From contig JAURXZ010000041.1 of the NCBI GenBank assembly GCA_030654175.1, positions 35,585 through 99,584 of the forward strand: a DNA stretch of 64,000 nucleotides. The letters are read 5' to 3'. Position numbers and translations under genes: made by a program. Source of the stretch: Bacteroidia bacterium (lineage in GTDB: Bacteria; Bacteroidota; Bacteroidia; 2-12-FULL-35-15). The notes beneath the pieces are model-generated. The model was not told the origin of the DNA and made no database searches. It worked only from the letters and a program-made list of their open reading frames with translations. Positions 10,507-19,467 of the stretch are shown in pieces. Position 1 is the stretch's first letter. Every line of letters begins with the position of its first letter.

Positions 10507-11742
10507 GTGAAGAGATTTAAAATTATACTAACCATTTGCTTTTTAAGCTCAACTCTTTTATTTGCGGGAGGCTTCCAAGTTAATCTTCAAGGCCAAAAGC
10601 AATCAGGGATGGGGCATACCGGAACTGGATTGTTACTGGACAATTCAAGTATCTTATTTAACCCGGGGGCTGTATCTTTTTTAGATTCTCTAAGGGGACT
10701 CTCTTTTGGAGCAAGTCTGATTTTTCCAAGAACAATTTATTTAGAGCCCTATCCAGGAACATATACTGCAAATATCAAATCTCATGTAGGAACACCGATC
10801 ACGTTATATGCTGCCTTTAAATTCAAAAAGATAGATAAACTGAGTGCAGGAATAGGTATTTACAACCCTTTCGGAAGCAGGTTAGAATGGGCTGATGACT
10901 GGAAAGGTCAATTTTTGATCCGTGAAATTGATCTGAAAACATTTTTTATTCAGCCCACTTTATCCTATAAAGTAAATGAAAAACTAGGCATTGGTGCCGG
11001 TTTTGTTTTTGCAACCGGTAGTTTTAGTTTACGTAAAGGTGTTCCGATACAAGATAGTTTAGGCGAATATGGTGAAGGGAATCTAAAGGGTAATGCAAGT
11101 GGCATTGGGTTCAATGCAGGTATTTATTTCAAAGCATCTGAAAAACTTTCGATAGGTATTGATTACCGCTCACAAGTAAATGTAAAAGTTGAAGAAGGGA
11201 CTGCCGAATTCACTGTGCCTAATTCAGTGGCAGAATTTTTCCCTCAAACAACTTTTTCTACTGAATTAAAATTACCCCAGGTAGCTACTTTAGGATTTGG
11301 TTATGTACTCAACAGCAAATTAAAACTGGCATTAGATATAAATTATATCGGATGGGAATCATACGATTCACTGGTCATTAATTTTGAAAACAATACGGAT
11401 AAGCTTGCCGACATTCATTCTGCGAGAATGTATGGAAATGTATTTATTTTTCGAATTGGTTCACAATACCAATGGACCGACAAATGGACCGTTCGATTAG
11501 GTGCCTATTATGATATGACACCGGTTAAAGCAGGCTACCTGACACCGGAAACACCGGATATGAATAAAATCGGGATCACTTCTGGTGCATCATTCCGTGT
11601 CACAAAAAAAGTTCATCTTGATCTATCATTACTTTTCATAGAAGGTATAAAACGAACTGATACCAATATTGAAACTCAATTCAGCGGAACTTATAAAAGC
11701 AGAGCTGTTATTCCGGGCTTTGGTCTTCAGTATCTTTTTTAA
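10507..11742 (+). CDS. FadL/OmpP1/TodX-family outer membrane transporter
   Basis: 411 residues starting with GTG, directly followed by a signal peptide (residues 1-20, ending LLFAGG). The mature start GGFQVNLQGQKQSGMGHTGT matches the conserved N-terminal hatch region of FadL-family 14-stranded barrels, and the rest alternates in beta-barrel fashion, ending with aromatic residues (LQYLF), as outer membrane proteins do. FadL proteins take up long-chain fatty acids or other hydrophobic compounds; the substrate cannot be read here. It stands alone between non-coding regions, with a probable promoter at 10391. The GTG start is preferred because no ATG precedes the signal peptide. Confidence 0.85.
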   Translation: MKRFKIILTICFLSSTLLFAGGFQVNLQGQKQSGMGHTGTGLLLDNSSILFNPGAVSFLDSLRGLSFGASLIFPRTIYLEPYPGTYTANIKSHVGTPITLYAAFKFKKIDKLSAGIGIYNPFGSRLEWADDWKGQFLIREIDLKTFFIQPTLSYKVNEKLGIGAGFVFATGSFSLRKGVPIQDSLGEYGEGNLKGNASGIGFNAGIYFKASEKLSIGIDYRSQVNVKVEEGTAEFTVPNSVAEFFPQTTFSTELKLPQVATLGFGYVLNSKLKLALDINYIGWESYDSLVINFENNTDKLADIHSARMYGNVFIFRIGSQYQWTDKWTVRLGAYYDMTPVKAGYLTPETPDMNKIGITSGASFRVTKKVHLDLSLLFIEGIKRTDTNIETQFSGTYKSRAVIPGFGLQYLF

Positions 11743-11989
11743 TTCTAGTTCCTGCGAAACCAAGCTGTGCAGCTGAAATGTAAATCCACCACTAAGGCAC
11801 TTAGAACACATAGATCCACTAAGTTTTATAAAACTTTTTTCTCGATCGCCTTGTAGGTGATACAATTCAATTATTTAAATCCCGTTCAATAAATTATCTC
11901 TGTTATTAAAACTGTTGATAATCAGGAAAAATATGTTGGATCCATTATGCCTTATGGGCTAAATTTGATGCTGAATTTTAATAAACATT

Positions 11990-12976
11990 TTGAAAAAATA
12001 TTTTATAATACTCTTCTGGTTATTTGCAATTTTTAATTGTACATCACAGATCATCAACAATAAGCCAGTGGATATTGCTGTTGGCCCAACCAACTTTAAT
12101 GCTGAGCAAATTAAAAAAAACAAGATCAAAAGCATTTCTATAATTATAGTTGATAAGCCTGATGGTACTTTAATTATTGACAAGGGCGCGAGCAAAGGTT
12201 ATGAATTTGACGAAAACGGGAATATTAAGCGTTACTATTTTACTGTTTTAAACAGAACACAAAGCGAGGAGATCGAGGTACCGGCTATTAAAAAAAAGGG
12301 GCGAATAATCCGGCCGGCAAGAACACGTACAGAAACCAAATATCTTAACGACACTATTTTCATAAATGTATTTTATGACGCTAAAAACCGCATTATTACT
12401 AAACGGGTAAGATCAGGAGATTACTACGATGCTTATTATTATGAATACAATGAACAGGGGCAGATAAAAAAAGAAATGCATTGTAAAGAAACCAACGTAA
12501 GTGAAAACAAAAAAGAGTTCAAGATGGGAGTACAGAATGTTCTATCCTCTGAAACATTTGAATATACAACACTTACGCCAACTCAAATAAAAAAAAGATG
12601 CTTGAATGATGAAGGACGTGAATATAAAAAAGCGATCATCAATTATGACATTAAGGGAAATAAACTTTCGGAAACGTATGAATTTATGGTTAGCTGGATG
12701 CGGCAGGAAACAACATACCAATATGACTTTAATGAAAAATTGCTAAAAAAAGCTTATCAAAGCAACGAAAGCGGTGAAGTGAAAACATTTTCAATTTTTG
12801 AATATGCTTCTAAAAATGAAGCCTTAATTACGGAAACTAAATTTAAGGACAATGTACTTACCGATGAAATCAATTACCTATATGATGAAACGAATACCCT
12901 TGTAAAATCGGAAGTTAACAGGGATCACAAAAATTCTTCTATTGGTATTGTGAAGTATTTTTATACATTTTATTAA
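11990..12976 (+). CDS. Secreted YD/RHS-like repeat protein of unknown function
   Basis: 328 residues from a TTG codon; the N-terminus (KKYFIILFWLFAIFNCTSQ) is a signal peptide. The Cys within FNC is not a good lipobox because Asn precedes it, so ordinary signal peptidase cleavage after TSQ is more likely. The body contains loosely repeated Tyr-Asp strands such as YEFDENGNIKRYYF, YYYEYNEQGQIKKEM and YLYDETNTLVKSEV, resembling RHS/YD beta-repeats found in small Bacteroidota periplasmic or surface proteins. It ends tail to tail with tsaB, the two stop codons overlapping by 4 bases (12973-12976). No function can be assigned. Confidence 0.75.
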   Translation: MKKYFIILFWLFAIFNCTSQIINNKPVDIAVGPTNFNAEQIKKNKIKSISIIIVDKPDGTLIIDKGASKGYEFDENGNIKRYYFTVLNRTQSEEIEVPAIKKKGRIIRPARTRTETKYLNDTIFINVFYDAKNRIITKRVRSGDYYDAYYYEYNEQGQIKKEMHCKETNVSENKKEFKMGVQNVLSSETFEYTTLTPTQIKKRCLNDEGREYKKAIINYDIKGNKLSETYEFMVSWMRQETTYQYDFNEKLLKKAYQSNESGEVKTFSIFEYASKNEALITETKFKDNVLTDEINYLYDETNTLVKSEVNRDHKNSSIGIVKYFYTFY

Positions 12977-13674
12977 GGATTGGCCTTCTTTTTGCCTGCA
13001 ACAAAATCTTTCAAATAAAAAGGTTCAAAATAAGCAACATCTTCAAACTCTTTATTTACAAAGGCCTGCTCAGAGAGAGAGAGCATATTTTTTGCGGAAG
13101 GGAAAATATCATCAATAAAAATTGCATTTTCATTTGCTGATAAAACACTTTTACATTTGGCCGCCCCATCACCGAAAAAATAAATCACCTGGTTATTTAA
13201 CAGATCAGAAAAAGAATGTTCATCAACAATTTCAGCAGTTATGGGCCTGATTTCATTATTTAAGGAATCGAACATAGCGCAGTAAACTTCCATTCTGCGG
13301 GCATCAAGCATTGGACAAAAAAGAGAATTGAGAGCTGAGCTTTTATATTGGGGATCCTCAGAAACTGATAAAGAAATATGCTGTAAAGTACTAATAGCAA
13401 GCAGAGGTTTATTCAGTGAGTAACACAAACCTTTTGCAGTGCTCACGCCAATGCGTAATCCTGTATATGATCCGGGTCCTTTACTAACCGCTATCGCATC
13501 AACATCAGAAAGTTTAACATCTGCCTGTTGTATAACATCTTCAATAAACAAGGTTAGATTTTCCGCGTGGGAATAATCACCATTTTGCTCCTTCACTGCA
13601 AGCAACCGACCATCTTTAGCAAGTGAAACGCTGCAAACGGTTGTGGATGTTTCAAGATTTAATATTAAAGCCAT
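12973..13674 (-). CDS. tsaB: tRNA threonylcarbamoyladenosine biosynthesis protein TsaB
   Basis: 233 residues, the usual length. It has the ASKHA-fold start ALILNLETSTTVCSVSL, the HAENL motif, and the signature KGPGSYTGLRIGVSTAKGL. TsaB (YeaZ) is the non-catalytic partner of TsaD; with TsaE they transfer the threonylcarbamoyl group to A37 of ANN-decoding tRNAs in the cytoplasm. No tsaD or tsaE is nearby. It lies downstream of the tolC-hlyD pair on the same strand, with a 111-base gap containing a dispersed TTCGACAA-type repeat (13700-13724). Confidence 0.95.
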   Translation of the reverse strand: MALILNLETSTTVCSVSLAKDGRLLAVKEQNGDYSHAENLTLFIEDVIQQADVKLSDVDAIAVSKGPGSYTGLRIGVSTAKGLCYSLNKPLLAISTLQHISLSVSEDPQYKSSALNSLFCPMLDARRMEVYCAMFDSLNNEIRPITAEIVDEHSFSDLLNNQVIYFFGDGAAKCKSVLSANENAIFIDDIFPSAKNMLSLSEQAFVNKEFEDVAYFEPFYLKDFVAGKKKANP

Positions 13675-13699
13675 TGGATCGTTTCAAACCTCCTCCACC

Positions 13700-13724
13700 C
13701 TCTTCGACAAGTTCAGAGTGACAG
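13700..13724. repeat. Dispersed palindromic TCGAC-type repeat
   Basis: TCTTCGACAAGTTCAGAGTG followed by ACA, between tsaB and the HlyD gene. It belongs to the same family as copies at 21602, 22657, 33330, 34393 and 62941, whose common form is a short hairpin around TCGAC...GTCGA-like arms followed by ATGACA. Confidence 0.5.
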
Positions 13725-13785
13725 CGCCAGGTATATATTTTTGTTTTTTTATTATTAATTTAAAAAAGACAAATTTGAAATAAAA

Positions 13786-15159
13786 TTATTTTTTAGTTCC
13801 ACTAAACAATTCAGCTTTATCTACCTTCTTAACTTCTGTCCCTTCTTTCAATTGCTTTGCTATAGCGCTGTATGGACCAGAAATCACTTCATCGCCTTCT
13901 TTTACTCCTACTATAATTTCTATGTAATTGTTATCCTGAATACCGGTTTTCACCTTCACTTTCTTTGCCTTTCCATCACTATATATAAACACACACTCTT
14001 CTACTTTTAATACATCTTTCAGATCTTTCTTATCATCATTGTTAGTATTATTAACAACAATTCCCTGTTCGCCTTCCTCTTCTTCGTCAACCTTCATATC
14101 CTTCGCTATAAATGCGCTGCTATCCGTACGGGTGGTTACCGACTGGATAGGCACCGTAATAATACCCTTTGCTTCTTTAGTTTGAATGTCTACGGTTGCG
14201 CTCATTCCGGGACGAAAAGGGGCGCTGTTTTTATTTGCGGTTACCAGATCCTGATATGATTCCTGTAATATTCTAATTTTTACAGTGAAATTTGTAACCT
14301 GTTCTGCTGTCACACCTGTTGTGTTTGCTGAGTTTGCTATCTCCGTTACGATACCTTTAAATTTCCTATCGATGTAGGCATCAACTTCAATTAAAGAGGT
14401 GTCGCCACTCTGTACACGAACGATATCATTTTCGTTCACATCCACACTTACTTCCATTTCGTTTAAATTGGCAAGACGCATGATCTCGGTACCTTCCATT
14501 TGAGCGGTACCAACAACACGCTCACCTTTTTCTCTGTTCAATTTTGAAACTGTTCCGTTAACCGGAGAAAAAATAGTTGTTTTCGCAAGATTATCACTTG
14601 CTTCTTTTAATGAAGCTTCAGTGCTTTTCACATTAAAATCCGATGCATTTACATTTTCTTCGGCACCTTTCACATCAGCAACTGCGCCATCAAAAGCTGC
14701 TTTGGAAATATCAAACTCAGATTGTGAAATTGCACCTTGCTCAAGCAATTTTTTGTTGCGCAAAAATGATGATTCAATATTTACAAATGAAGCTTTTGTT
14801 TGCTCTAAACGTGCCTTAGAATTTGACAAATTAGCTTTTGCGCCATTCAATGTAGCAACCATCCTGGTTAAATTAGATTCATATATCAAGGGGTTAATTT
14901 TACATAATATATCACCTTTTTTTACCTGATCACCTTCTTTTACAAAGAGTTCTACTATTTCACCGGAAACGTCAGAGCTTATTTTCACTTCTACTTCGGG
15001 CTGAATTTTTCCATTGGCAGAAACACTTTCAATAATAGTTCTTTTTTGAGCAATTTCGGTGGTAACCGAAATTGCTTTAGTACCGGAACATTTCTTTAGA
15101 GCGAAAACCCCAATTAAAATCACGATCCCTAAACTGATTATCCAAATTATTTTTTTCAT
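13786..15159 (-). CDS. HlyD/MacA-type periplasmic adaptor of an efflux system
   Basis: 457 residues. An N-terminal membrane anchor (residues 4-20) is followed by a biotinyl-lipoyl-like half motif (VSGEIVELFVKEGDQVKKGD, near 65-85), an alpha-hairpin coiled coil (about 95-190), the second half motif (FSPVNGTVSKLNREKGERV), and beta-barrel and membrane-proximal domains. An acidic low-complexity insert (DEEEEGEQ, then NNTNNDDKKD) at about 352-375 is unusual. Adaptors of this type join an inner-membrane ABC or RND pump to a TolC channel. The tolC gene is 58 bases upstream, but the gene downstream is tsaB, so the inner-membrane component must be encoded elsewhere. Confidence 0.9.
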   Translation of the reverse strand: MKKIIWIISLGIVILIGVFALKKCSGTKAISVTTEIAQKRTIIESVSANGKIQPEVEVKISSDVSGEIVELFVKEGDQVKKGDILCKINPLIYESNLTRMVATLNGAKANLSNSKARLEQTKASFVNIESSFLRNKKLLEQGAISQSEFDISKAAFDGAVADVKGAEENVNASDFNVKSTEASLKEASDNLAKTTIFSPVNGTVSKLNREKGERVVGTAQMEGTEIMRLANLNEMEVSVDVNENDIVRVQSGDTSLIEVDAYIDRKFKGIVTEIANSANTTGVTAEQVTNFTVKIRILQESYQDLVTANKNSAPFRPGMSATVDIQTKEAKGIITVPIQSVTTRTDSSAFIAKDMKVDEEEEGEQGIVVNNTNNDDKKDLKDVLKVEECVFIYSDGKAKKVKVKTGIQDNNYIEIIVGVKEGDEVISGPYSAIAKQLKEGTEVKKVDKAELFSGTKK

Positions 15160-15217
15160 TTTTTTATTTTTTTATTTCGCTTCATATCCTTTGAAAAAGG
15201 TTTTTCAAAATGCAGGA

Positions 15218-16666
15218 TTAAAATTTCAAAGGTTTTCCCTGGTAAAAATCAAGAACTTTTGTTTTAAAAATATATTCGTATTTCGCCTGTAATAAATCAC
15301 TTTCGGCTTTGGCTAATTTATTTTTTGAATCATTGTAATCATTTGTATTTACCATACCAACATTAAATTTTTGCTCAGCGTACTTAAATGATTCTTTCAT
15401 TGCATCAACAGCTCTTAAAGTAGCATTGTATTTTTTCAATCCGCCATTAGCGTCTGCGTAAGCTTGCTGAATATTTTTTTGTATTTGCAGTTTGGTTGAT
15501 TCTACGGTTAGTTCGGCATTTAATTTTTGAATACGTGCTCTATCAATGGATGTTTTAGTTTGAAGGCGATTAAAAAGAGGCACTGTTAAAAAAAAGCCAA
15601 ATGATTTATTTACGTTGTCTTTATACTGATCAAAAAAAGGGATCTTTTCAGTAAGCGGATTGGAAAAGAAAGGAGAAAATACGGTATCCCCGCCAGAAGT
15701 AATACTTCCATCAGGAGTATATCCCTGAAACAAGGGAGGAGTAAGCACACGCTGACTAAGACCGGAATACCCGGTACCGTAAGCTGCACTAAACGATAAA
15801 CGAGGACTAAGCCCTCCCCTGGCCACATCAACAGCTTTTTCAGAACTTTTTACATTAAGCTCGGCACTTTTAATTTCCGGTAAATTAGAAACCGCAGTAT
15901 TATAGATCTGATTTGCATTTGAAGTCAACAACGTTTCATTACCGATTGCCAGATCAGGCTTTACAATACTGAAACCTTCAGTTGTTGGGAGGTTCAATAA
16001 TTGAGTAAGCGATAAATAAGAAATGTCTAAGGAATTTTGAGCATTCGTAAAATTTAATTCTTCCAAAGCAAGCTGAGCTTGTATATCCAGCAATGTTCCT
16101 TTGGCAGCGGCACCTGCCTCCACTAATTTTTTAGTTCTCTCCACCTGAGAATTTGTTACTCCCATTTGGTTACGGGCATTTTCAACAGTTTCGATTGCAA
16201 ATAATATTTGTAAATAAGCAGAAGCAATGTTTAATGAAATGTCATTTTTCATTTTGTCCACATCGTATTTGCTTGCCAGATAACTGTATCTGTTTTGCTT
16301 AATGGTATTGATATTTTGTAAACCGCTGAACAACGTAATATCAGTGCTTAAGGAAAGATTTTGTGAGAGTACCTGCTGAGTTGCAAATTGATTGGTAAAC
16401 CTATCGATGGTACGTCCGAAATTATAACTATGAGCCGCATTTGCATTTAAAGTAGGCAACAAATTGGCTTTGCTTTGATTTAAACCTATTTGCGACAAAT
16501 CGGTATTTAATTCGGACTGTTTTATTTGGATATTATTTTTTAAAGCATAATCAATACAGGCCTCCAGGGTCATTGGCTCCGTGATTTTTATCGCATCCTG
16601 AGCAAGTACCGACAACGAATTCAACAAAAATAAAATGAAGATGATTTTTAGACTTTTTATTTTCAT
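15218..16666 (-). CDS. TolC-family outer membrane efflux protein
   Basis: 482 residues with a signal peptide (residues 1-22, ending SVLAQ) and two OEP repeats: long amphipathic helices rich in Gln/Asn/Lys, with the typical phrase EACIDYALKNNIQIKQSELN near residue 33 and AEQKFNVGMVNTNDYNDSKN near the C-terminus. Trimers of such proteins form the outer membrane channel and periplasmic tunnel of tripartite efflux pumps or type I secretion systems. It is the first gene of a tolC-hlyD unit. A TACATTTG element sits only a few bases upstream of the ATG, which would give almost no leader if used. Confidence 0.92.
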   Translation of the reverse strand: MKIKSLKIIFILFLLNSLSVLAQDAIKITEPMTLEACIDYALKNNIQIKQSELNTDLSQIGLNQSKANLLPTLNANAAHSYNFGRTIDRFTNQFATQQVLSQNLSLSTDITLFSGLQNINTIKQNRYSYLASKYDVDKMKNDISLNIASAYLQILFAIETVENARNQMGVTNSQVERTKKLVEAGAAAKGTLLDIQAQLALEELNFTNAQNSLDISYLSLTQLLNLPTTEGFSIVKPDLAIGNETLLTSNANQIYNTAVSNLPEIKSAELNVKSSEKAVDVARGGLSPRLSFSAAYGTGYSGLSQRVLTPPLFQGYTPDGSITSGGDTVFSPFFSNPLTEKIPFFDQYKDNVNKSFGFFLTVPLFNRLQTKTSIDRARIQKLNAELTVESTKLQIQKNIQQAYADANGGLKKYNATLRAVDAMKESFKYAEQKFNVGMVNTNDYNDSKNKLAKAESDLLQAKYEYIFKTKVLDFYQGKPLKF

Positions 16667-16671
16667 AATTG

Positions 16672-16679
16672 CAAATGTA
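16672..16679 (-). promoter_or_regulatory. Candidate -7 element upstream of the TolC gene
   Basis: TACATTTG on the minus strand matches TAnnTTTG exactly; its last base is 6 bases from the ATG at 16666. I see no TTG at the usual -33 distance, so this is a weak call. If real, the transcript would be leaderless or nearly so. Confidence 0.3.
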
Positions 16680-16715
16680 ATAATAGAATCCCACGTATAA
16701 CCATTAAATACAGAA

Positions 16716-17375
16716 TTAGATCTTTAGAATTTTTACCGTAATGGTTTCTAAATTTGCTTGCTTTGGATTTCTACATTTTTTCAGACGAAAACGCCTTTTA
16801 TCAACATTTTTTCTAAATGAATCAAGCACTTTCCCGTCAGGGCATGCTGATATCTGAATTTTCACATTTTGATTCAAATTCAAAAACTCCTGTAAGCCAA
16901 TTAAATCAGCATGAATGTAAGATCCGGAATTAATATTTTGTGTATTCGTATCAAAACTTTGCTTTGTTATGATATCACCCTTATTAATTTTCAGCAATTT
17001 TAAAACATAAGAAGTATCATAAATGGGGACGTCAATAATTTGGGTTTGCCAGATATATCCTTTGGCATTTGAAACAATACCAATTTTTTGATTGCCATTT
17101 ACAGTTAAAGAAATCACTTTACCATTTTCTGTAAGTATAACAGTATCTCCAACAGTATAATAATCAAGCTTTGCATTTATAGGGGAGTTGGTAATTGCGT
17201 CAACTACCTGTATGGTTAAAATGACCTGAGGTTTGAAATCATTTTTATTAATAGCCACAGGCGCAGCATCAATTAAACCATAAGGTTTAAAGCTTTTTTT
17301 AATCGAATCCTTCTGACCAAATAAAACTGATTGTGAAACTATAAAAAACAAAACCAATAAACGCAGACCGATCAT
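16716..17375 (-). CDS. Periplasmic protein with degenerate OmpA-like C-terminus
   Basis: 219 residues with a signal peptide (residues 1-20, ending SVLFGQ). Residues 45-130 look like a carboxypeptidase-regulatory or Ig-like fold (VVDAITNSPINAKLDYYTVG, then SNAKGY). The C-terminal third (FDTNTQNINSGSYIHADLIG, then FLNLNQNVKIQISACPDG) resembles the start of an OmpA peptidoglycan-binding domain (F-D-x-N-S-x, then I-x-I-x-G-H-T-D), but the usual G-H-T-D is A-C-P-D and the later Asp/Arg ligands are not recognisable. It may be a decayed OmpA domain; that is inference. The gene is on the same strand as tolC, 49 bases upstream of it. Confidence 0.7.
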   Translation of the reverse strand: MIGLRLLVLFFIVSQSVLFGQKDSIKKSFKPYGLIDAAPVAINKNDFKPQVILTIQVVDAITNSPINAKLDYYTVGDTVILTENGKVISLTVNGNQKIGIVSNAKGYIWQTQIIDVPIYDTSYVLKLLKINKGDIITKQSFDTNTQNINSGSYIHADLIGLQEFLNLNQNVKIQISACPDGKVLDSFRKNVDKRRFRLKKCRNPKQANLETITVKILKI

Positions 17376-17391
17376 CTTTTAATTATTTATA

Positions 17392-17399
17392 CAAATTTA
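17392..17399 (-). promoter_or_regulatory. Candidate -7 element for the gene at 16716-17375
   Basis: TAAATTTG on the minus strand, an exact TAnnTTTG match, predicts a leader of about 10 bases. No well-spaced TTG is visible. Confidence 0.3.
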
Positions 17400-17454
17400 C
17401 TTAAATGTAAATACAATCTATCCTTTTTTATTACATCAACAATTGCAATTTGAG

Positions 17455-17462
17455 TAGCTTTG
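17455..17462 (+). promoter_or_regulatory. Candidate -7 element for the SemiSWEET gene
   Basis: TAGCTTTG matches TAnnTTTG exactly and lies 19 bases before the ATG. The -33 TTG is not at ideal spacing. Confidence 0.35.
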
Positions 17463-17481
17463 TAATCAAATTAAAAACAAT

Positions 17482-17736
17482 ATGAATTTAACCACAATAG
17501 TAGGTCTGCTGGCGGCAACAGGAACTACAATTGCTTTTGTCCCTCAGGTATTACAAATAGTTAAAACACAAGACACAAAAGGAATATCGCTTGTTATGTA
17601 CATTATTTTTACAATAGGAATTTTATTTTGGCTTACCTATGGGATACTGTTGAGTGATATTCCAATTATTATGGCCAATTCCATTACATTAATTCTGGCA
17701 ATCACTATTTTATTTTTAAAAATCAAGAACGGTTAA
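17482..17736 (+). CDS. SemiSWEET (MtN3/PQ-loop) small sugar transporter
   Basis: 84 residues, the standard length for bacterial SemiSWEETs, with three predicted membrane helices (about 4-23, 38-57 and 62-82). The PQ motif occurs in helix 1 (TIAFVPQVLQIVKTQDTKGI), followed by the charged TKGIS loop and the conserved W-L-x-Y-G segment in helix 2. SemiSWEETs act as homodimers and move sugars down a gradient across the inner membrane. It appears monocistronic, with a probable promoter just upstream; the next gene starts about 200 bases later. Confidence 0.9.
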   Translation: MNLTTIVGLLAATGTTIAFVPQVLQIVKTQDTKGISLVMYIIFTIGILFWLTYGILLSDIPIIMANSITLILAITILFLKIKNG

Positions 17737-17818
17737 AATGAGGAAATATTTTTTTTGCCTTAAGAAGTAATACCTTCCAAGAATAAGTATCGTTAAAATT
17801 GGATAAAAAATAGTTCAT

Positions 17819-17853
17819 TTGGCAAAATAAAAATATGATTTATACTACCTTTG
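17819..17853 (+). promoter_or_regulatory. Candidate promoter for the M19-like hydrolase
   Basis: TACCTTTG at 17846-17853 is an exact TAnnTTTG match. A TTG lies at 17819-17821, 24 bases upstream, slightly longer than the usual 19-23. The leader would be about 75 bases. Confidence 0.4.
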
Positions 17854-17933
17854 ACTCATACATCACGAAGGATAAAAACAGAATGTAAATTACCAGTTAT
17901 TAAGAATAAAGAATAAATTTAAAACTTATAATA

Positions 17934-19376
17934 ATGCAAGAATTTTTCGTTGATATCCACTGCCATTCCTCACTGAGGGCTTTCCATACCACCCCAAAAG
18001 GAACTGAAAAGAATATTTGGGACTGTACAAAAAATGATTTTATTGACACCTTTATTGGGAAATGGGCATGGAATCAATCAAAAAACGTGTCGAAATTTTC
18101 GCAATCTAACTTTTATAATTGTATCGATGGTAAAGTAAGAGTGGTCTTTGACTCTCTTTATCCGGTTGAAAGAGGATTTATTAATTTCAAAAAGATCCCG
18201 GAATTATTGATTGGAAAAAAAGCGAATGAAACCCTTGTTGTAACCGCATCCGGAGTTTCGGTGGAACAGTATAGAAGTTATAAAAAAGGGCATAATTATT
18301 TTGACGACTTAGTGGATCAATATAATTTTTTAGCAAACAATCAAGGGCCTTCACCTTGCGGGAAATACCATTATAAAATCCCTGCTAATTATAGTGAACT
18401 TGAAGAATCGCTGCAATCAAACGATTCTACTATTAATGTTATTGTAACAATAGAAGGCGCTCATGTCTTTGGCTGCGGAACAAAAGATTCTGAAAAAATA
18501 CCATTGGAAGAATTAAAACAAATTCTTAAACACAATATCAGTGTAGTCAAAAAATGGAAGCATCCACCTTTTTTTATCACGTTTGCTCATCATTTCTGGA
18601 ATCAGTTATGTGGGCATGCAACCACGTTGACAGCGGCAACAAAATTTACCTGCAACCAGATACCGGGATTAAATACCGGTTTTACTGAGCTTGGTTTATT
18701 TGTTTTAGAAGAATTGCTTTCCAACAAAAACGGAAAGCGAATATTAATAGATACGCGGCACATGAGTGCGAAATCAAGGCTGCACTATATTAATTTTGTC
18801 TCCAATCATAATAAAGAAAACCCTAATGATCTGATCCCTTTAATTTCAAGCCATTCAGCAGTTAATGGTTTTGAAAAGATCAATCATTCAGATGTGGCCA
18901 AAGACTCTTCCTCGAAAAAGAAATTAACGCCTTTTTGTGCCTGGAGTTTAAATATTTCTTCCGAAGAGGCCATTGCCATTCATGAATCAGGTGGAATTGC
19001 GGGTATTATTTTGGACAAAGGAAGACACAGCGGAATCAATCTTCTGAAATCAATCGATAAAATAAAAAATCCCGAGGATAAAAAAACTCTTTTTGTAAAA
19101 TTGCTTTGCGACAACATTTTTTTCTTTGTTGGCGCAATAAATGCTAAATCGGGATGGGATGTTTTAACGATTGGAAGTGATTTTGATGGTGTTATTACCC
19201 ATTTCGATCCATACGAGAATACATCTACGCTTCCTGACCTGAAAAAAGACCTGGTTAATTTTTTAACAAAAAACAATTACCAATCACACCTCTGGTTCGG
19301 ATATTCTCCTGAAGAGCTTATGAATAAGGTTTTCACACAAAACGCAATGGATTTTTTAAAGAGAAATTTTAATTGA
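17934..19376 (+). CDS. Membrane dipeptidase-like metallohydrolase (peptidase M19 family, divergent)
   Basis: 480 residues, no signal peptide, so probably cytoplasmic. The order of motifs matches the renal-dipeptidase (M19) TIM barrel: DIHCH (residues 7-11) for the first ligand pair, IEGAH (Glu174) for the bridging acid, TFAHH (about 216-220), DTRHM (His276) matching D-L-S-H-V, SSHS (His307) matching the second zinc His, and GSDFDG (about 415-419) near the end. The first pair reads H-x-H rather than the M19 H-x-D, so metal binding or activity may differ; H-x-H is typical of the wider amidohydrolase superfamily. M19 enzymes cleave dipeptides, including D-residue dipeptides. It stands alone; the lyase gene follows after 138 bases behind its own promoter. 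Confidence 0.8.
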   Translation: MQEFFVDIHCHSSLRAFHTTPKGTEKNIWDCTKNDFIDTFIGKWAWNQSKNVSKFSQSNFYNCIDGKVRVVFDSLYPVERGFINFKKIPELLIGKKANETLVVTASGVSVEQYRSYKKGHNYFDDLVDQYNFLANNQGPSPCGKYHYKIPANYSELEESLQSNDSTINVIVTIEGAHVFGCGTKDSEKIPLEELKQILKHNISVVKKWKHPPFFITFAHHFWNQLCGHATTLTAATKFTCNQIPGLNTGFTELGLFVLEELLSNKNGKRILIDTRHMSAKSRLHYINFVSNHNKENPNDLIPLISSHSAVNGFEKINHSDVAKDSSSKKKLTPFCAWSLNISSEEAIAIHESGGIAGIILDKGRHSGINLLKSIDKIKNPEDKKTLFVKLLCDNIFFFVGAINAKSGWDVLTIGSDFDGVITHFDPYENTSTLPDLKKDLVNFLTKNNYQSHLWFGYSPEELMNKVFTQNAMDFLKRNFN

Positions 19377-19456
19377 TCTGCGCTGTTCATTTTATTAAAA
19401 TTTAAGGCAATTCACATATTATCCAAAAATATGTTTTAGAAATGAACCTAATCTTT

Positions 19457-19464
19457 TAACTTTG
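19457..19464 (+). promoter_or_regulatory. -7 element for the sphingosine-phosphate-lyase-like gene
   Basis: TAACTTTG is an exact TAnnTTTG match, 51 bases before the ATG. The predicted transcript start (about 19469-19471) coincides with the left edge of the hairpin at 19468-19499. Confidence 0.5.
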
Positions 19465-19467
19465 GGC

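Noticed and set aside
11629..11865. 78-codon minus-strand frame after the FadL gene
   Set aside because: It overlaps the conserved C-terminus of the barrel protein and intergenic repeat-like DNA; low-complexity product with no signal.
14621..15292. Plus-strand frames opposite the HlyD gene and the tolC end
   Set aside because: They lie antisense to well-supported adaptor and TolC coding sequence and have no family resemblance.
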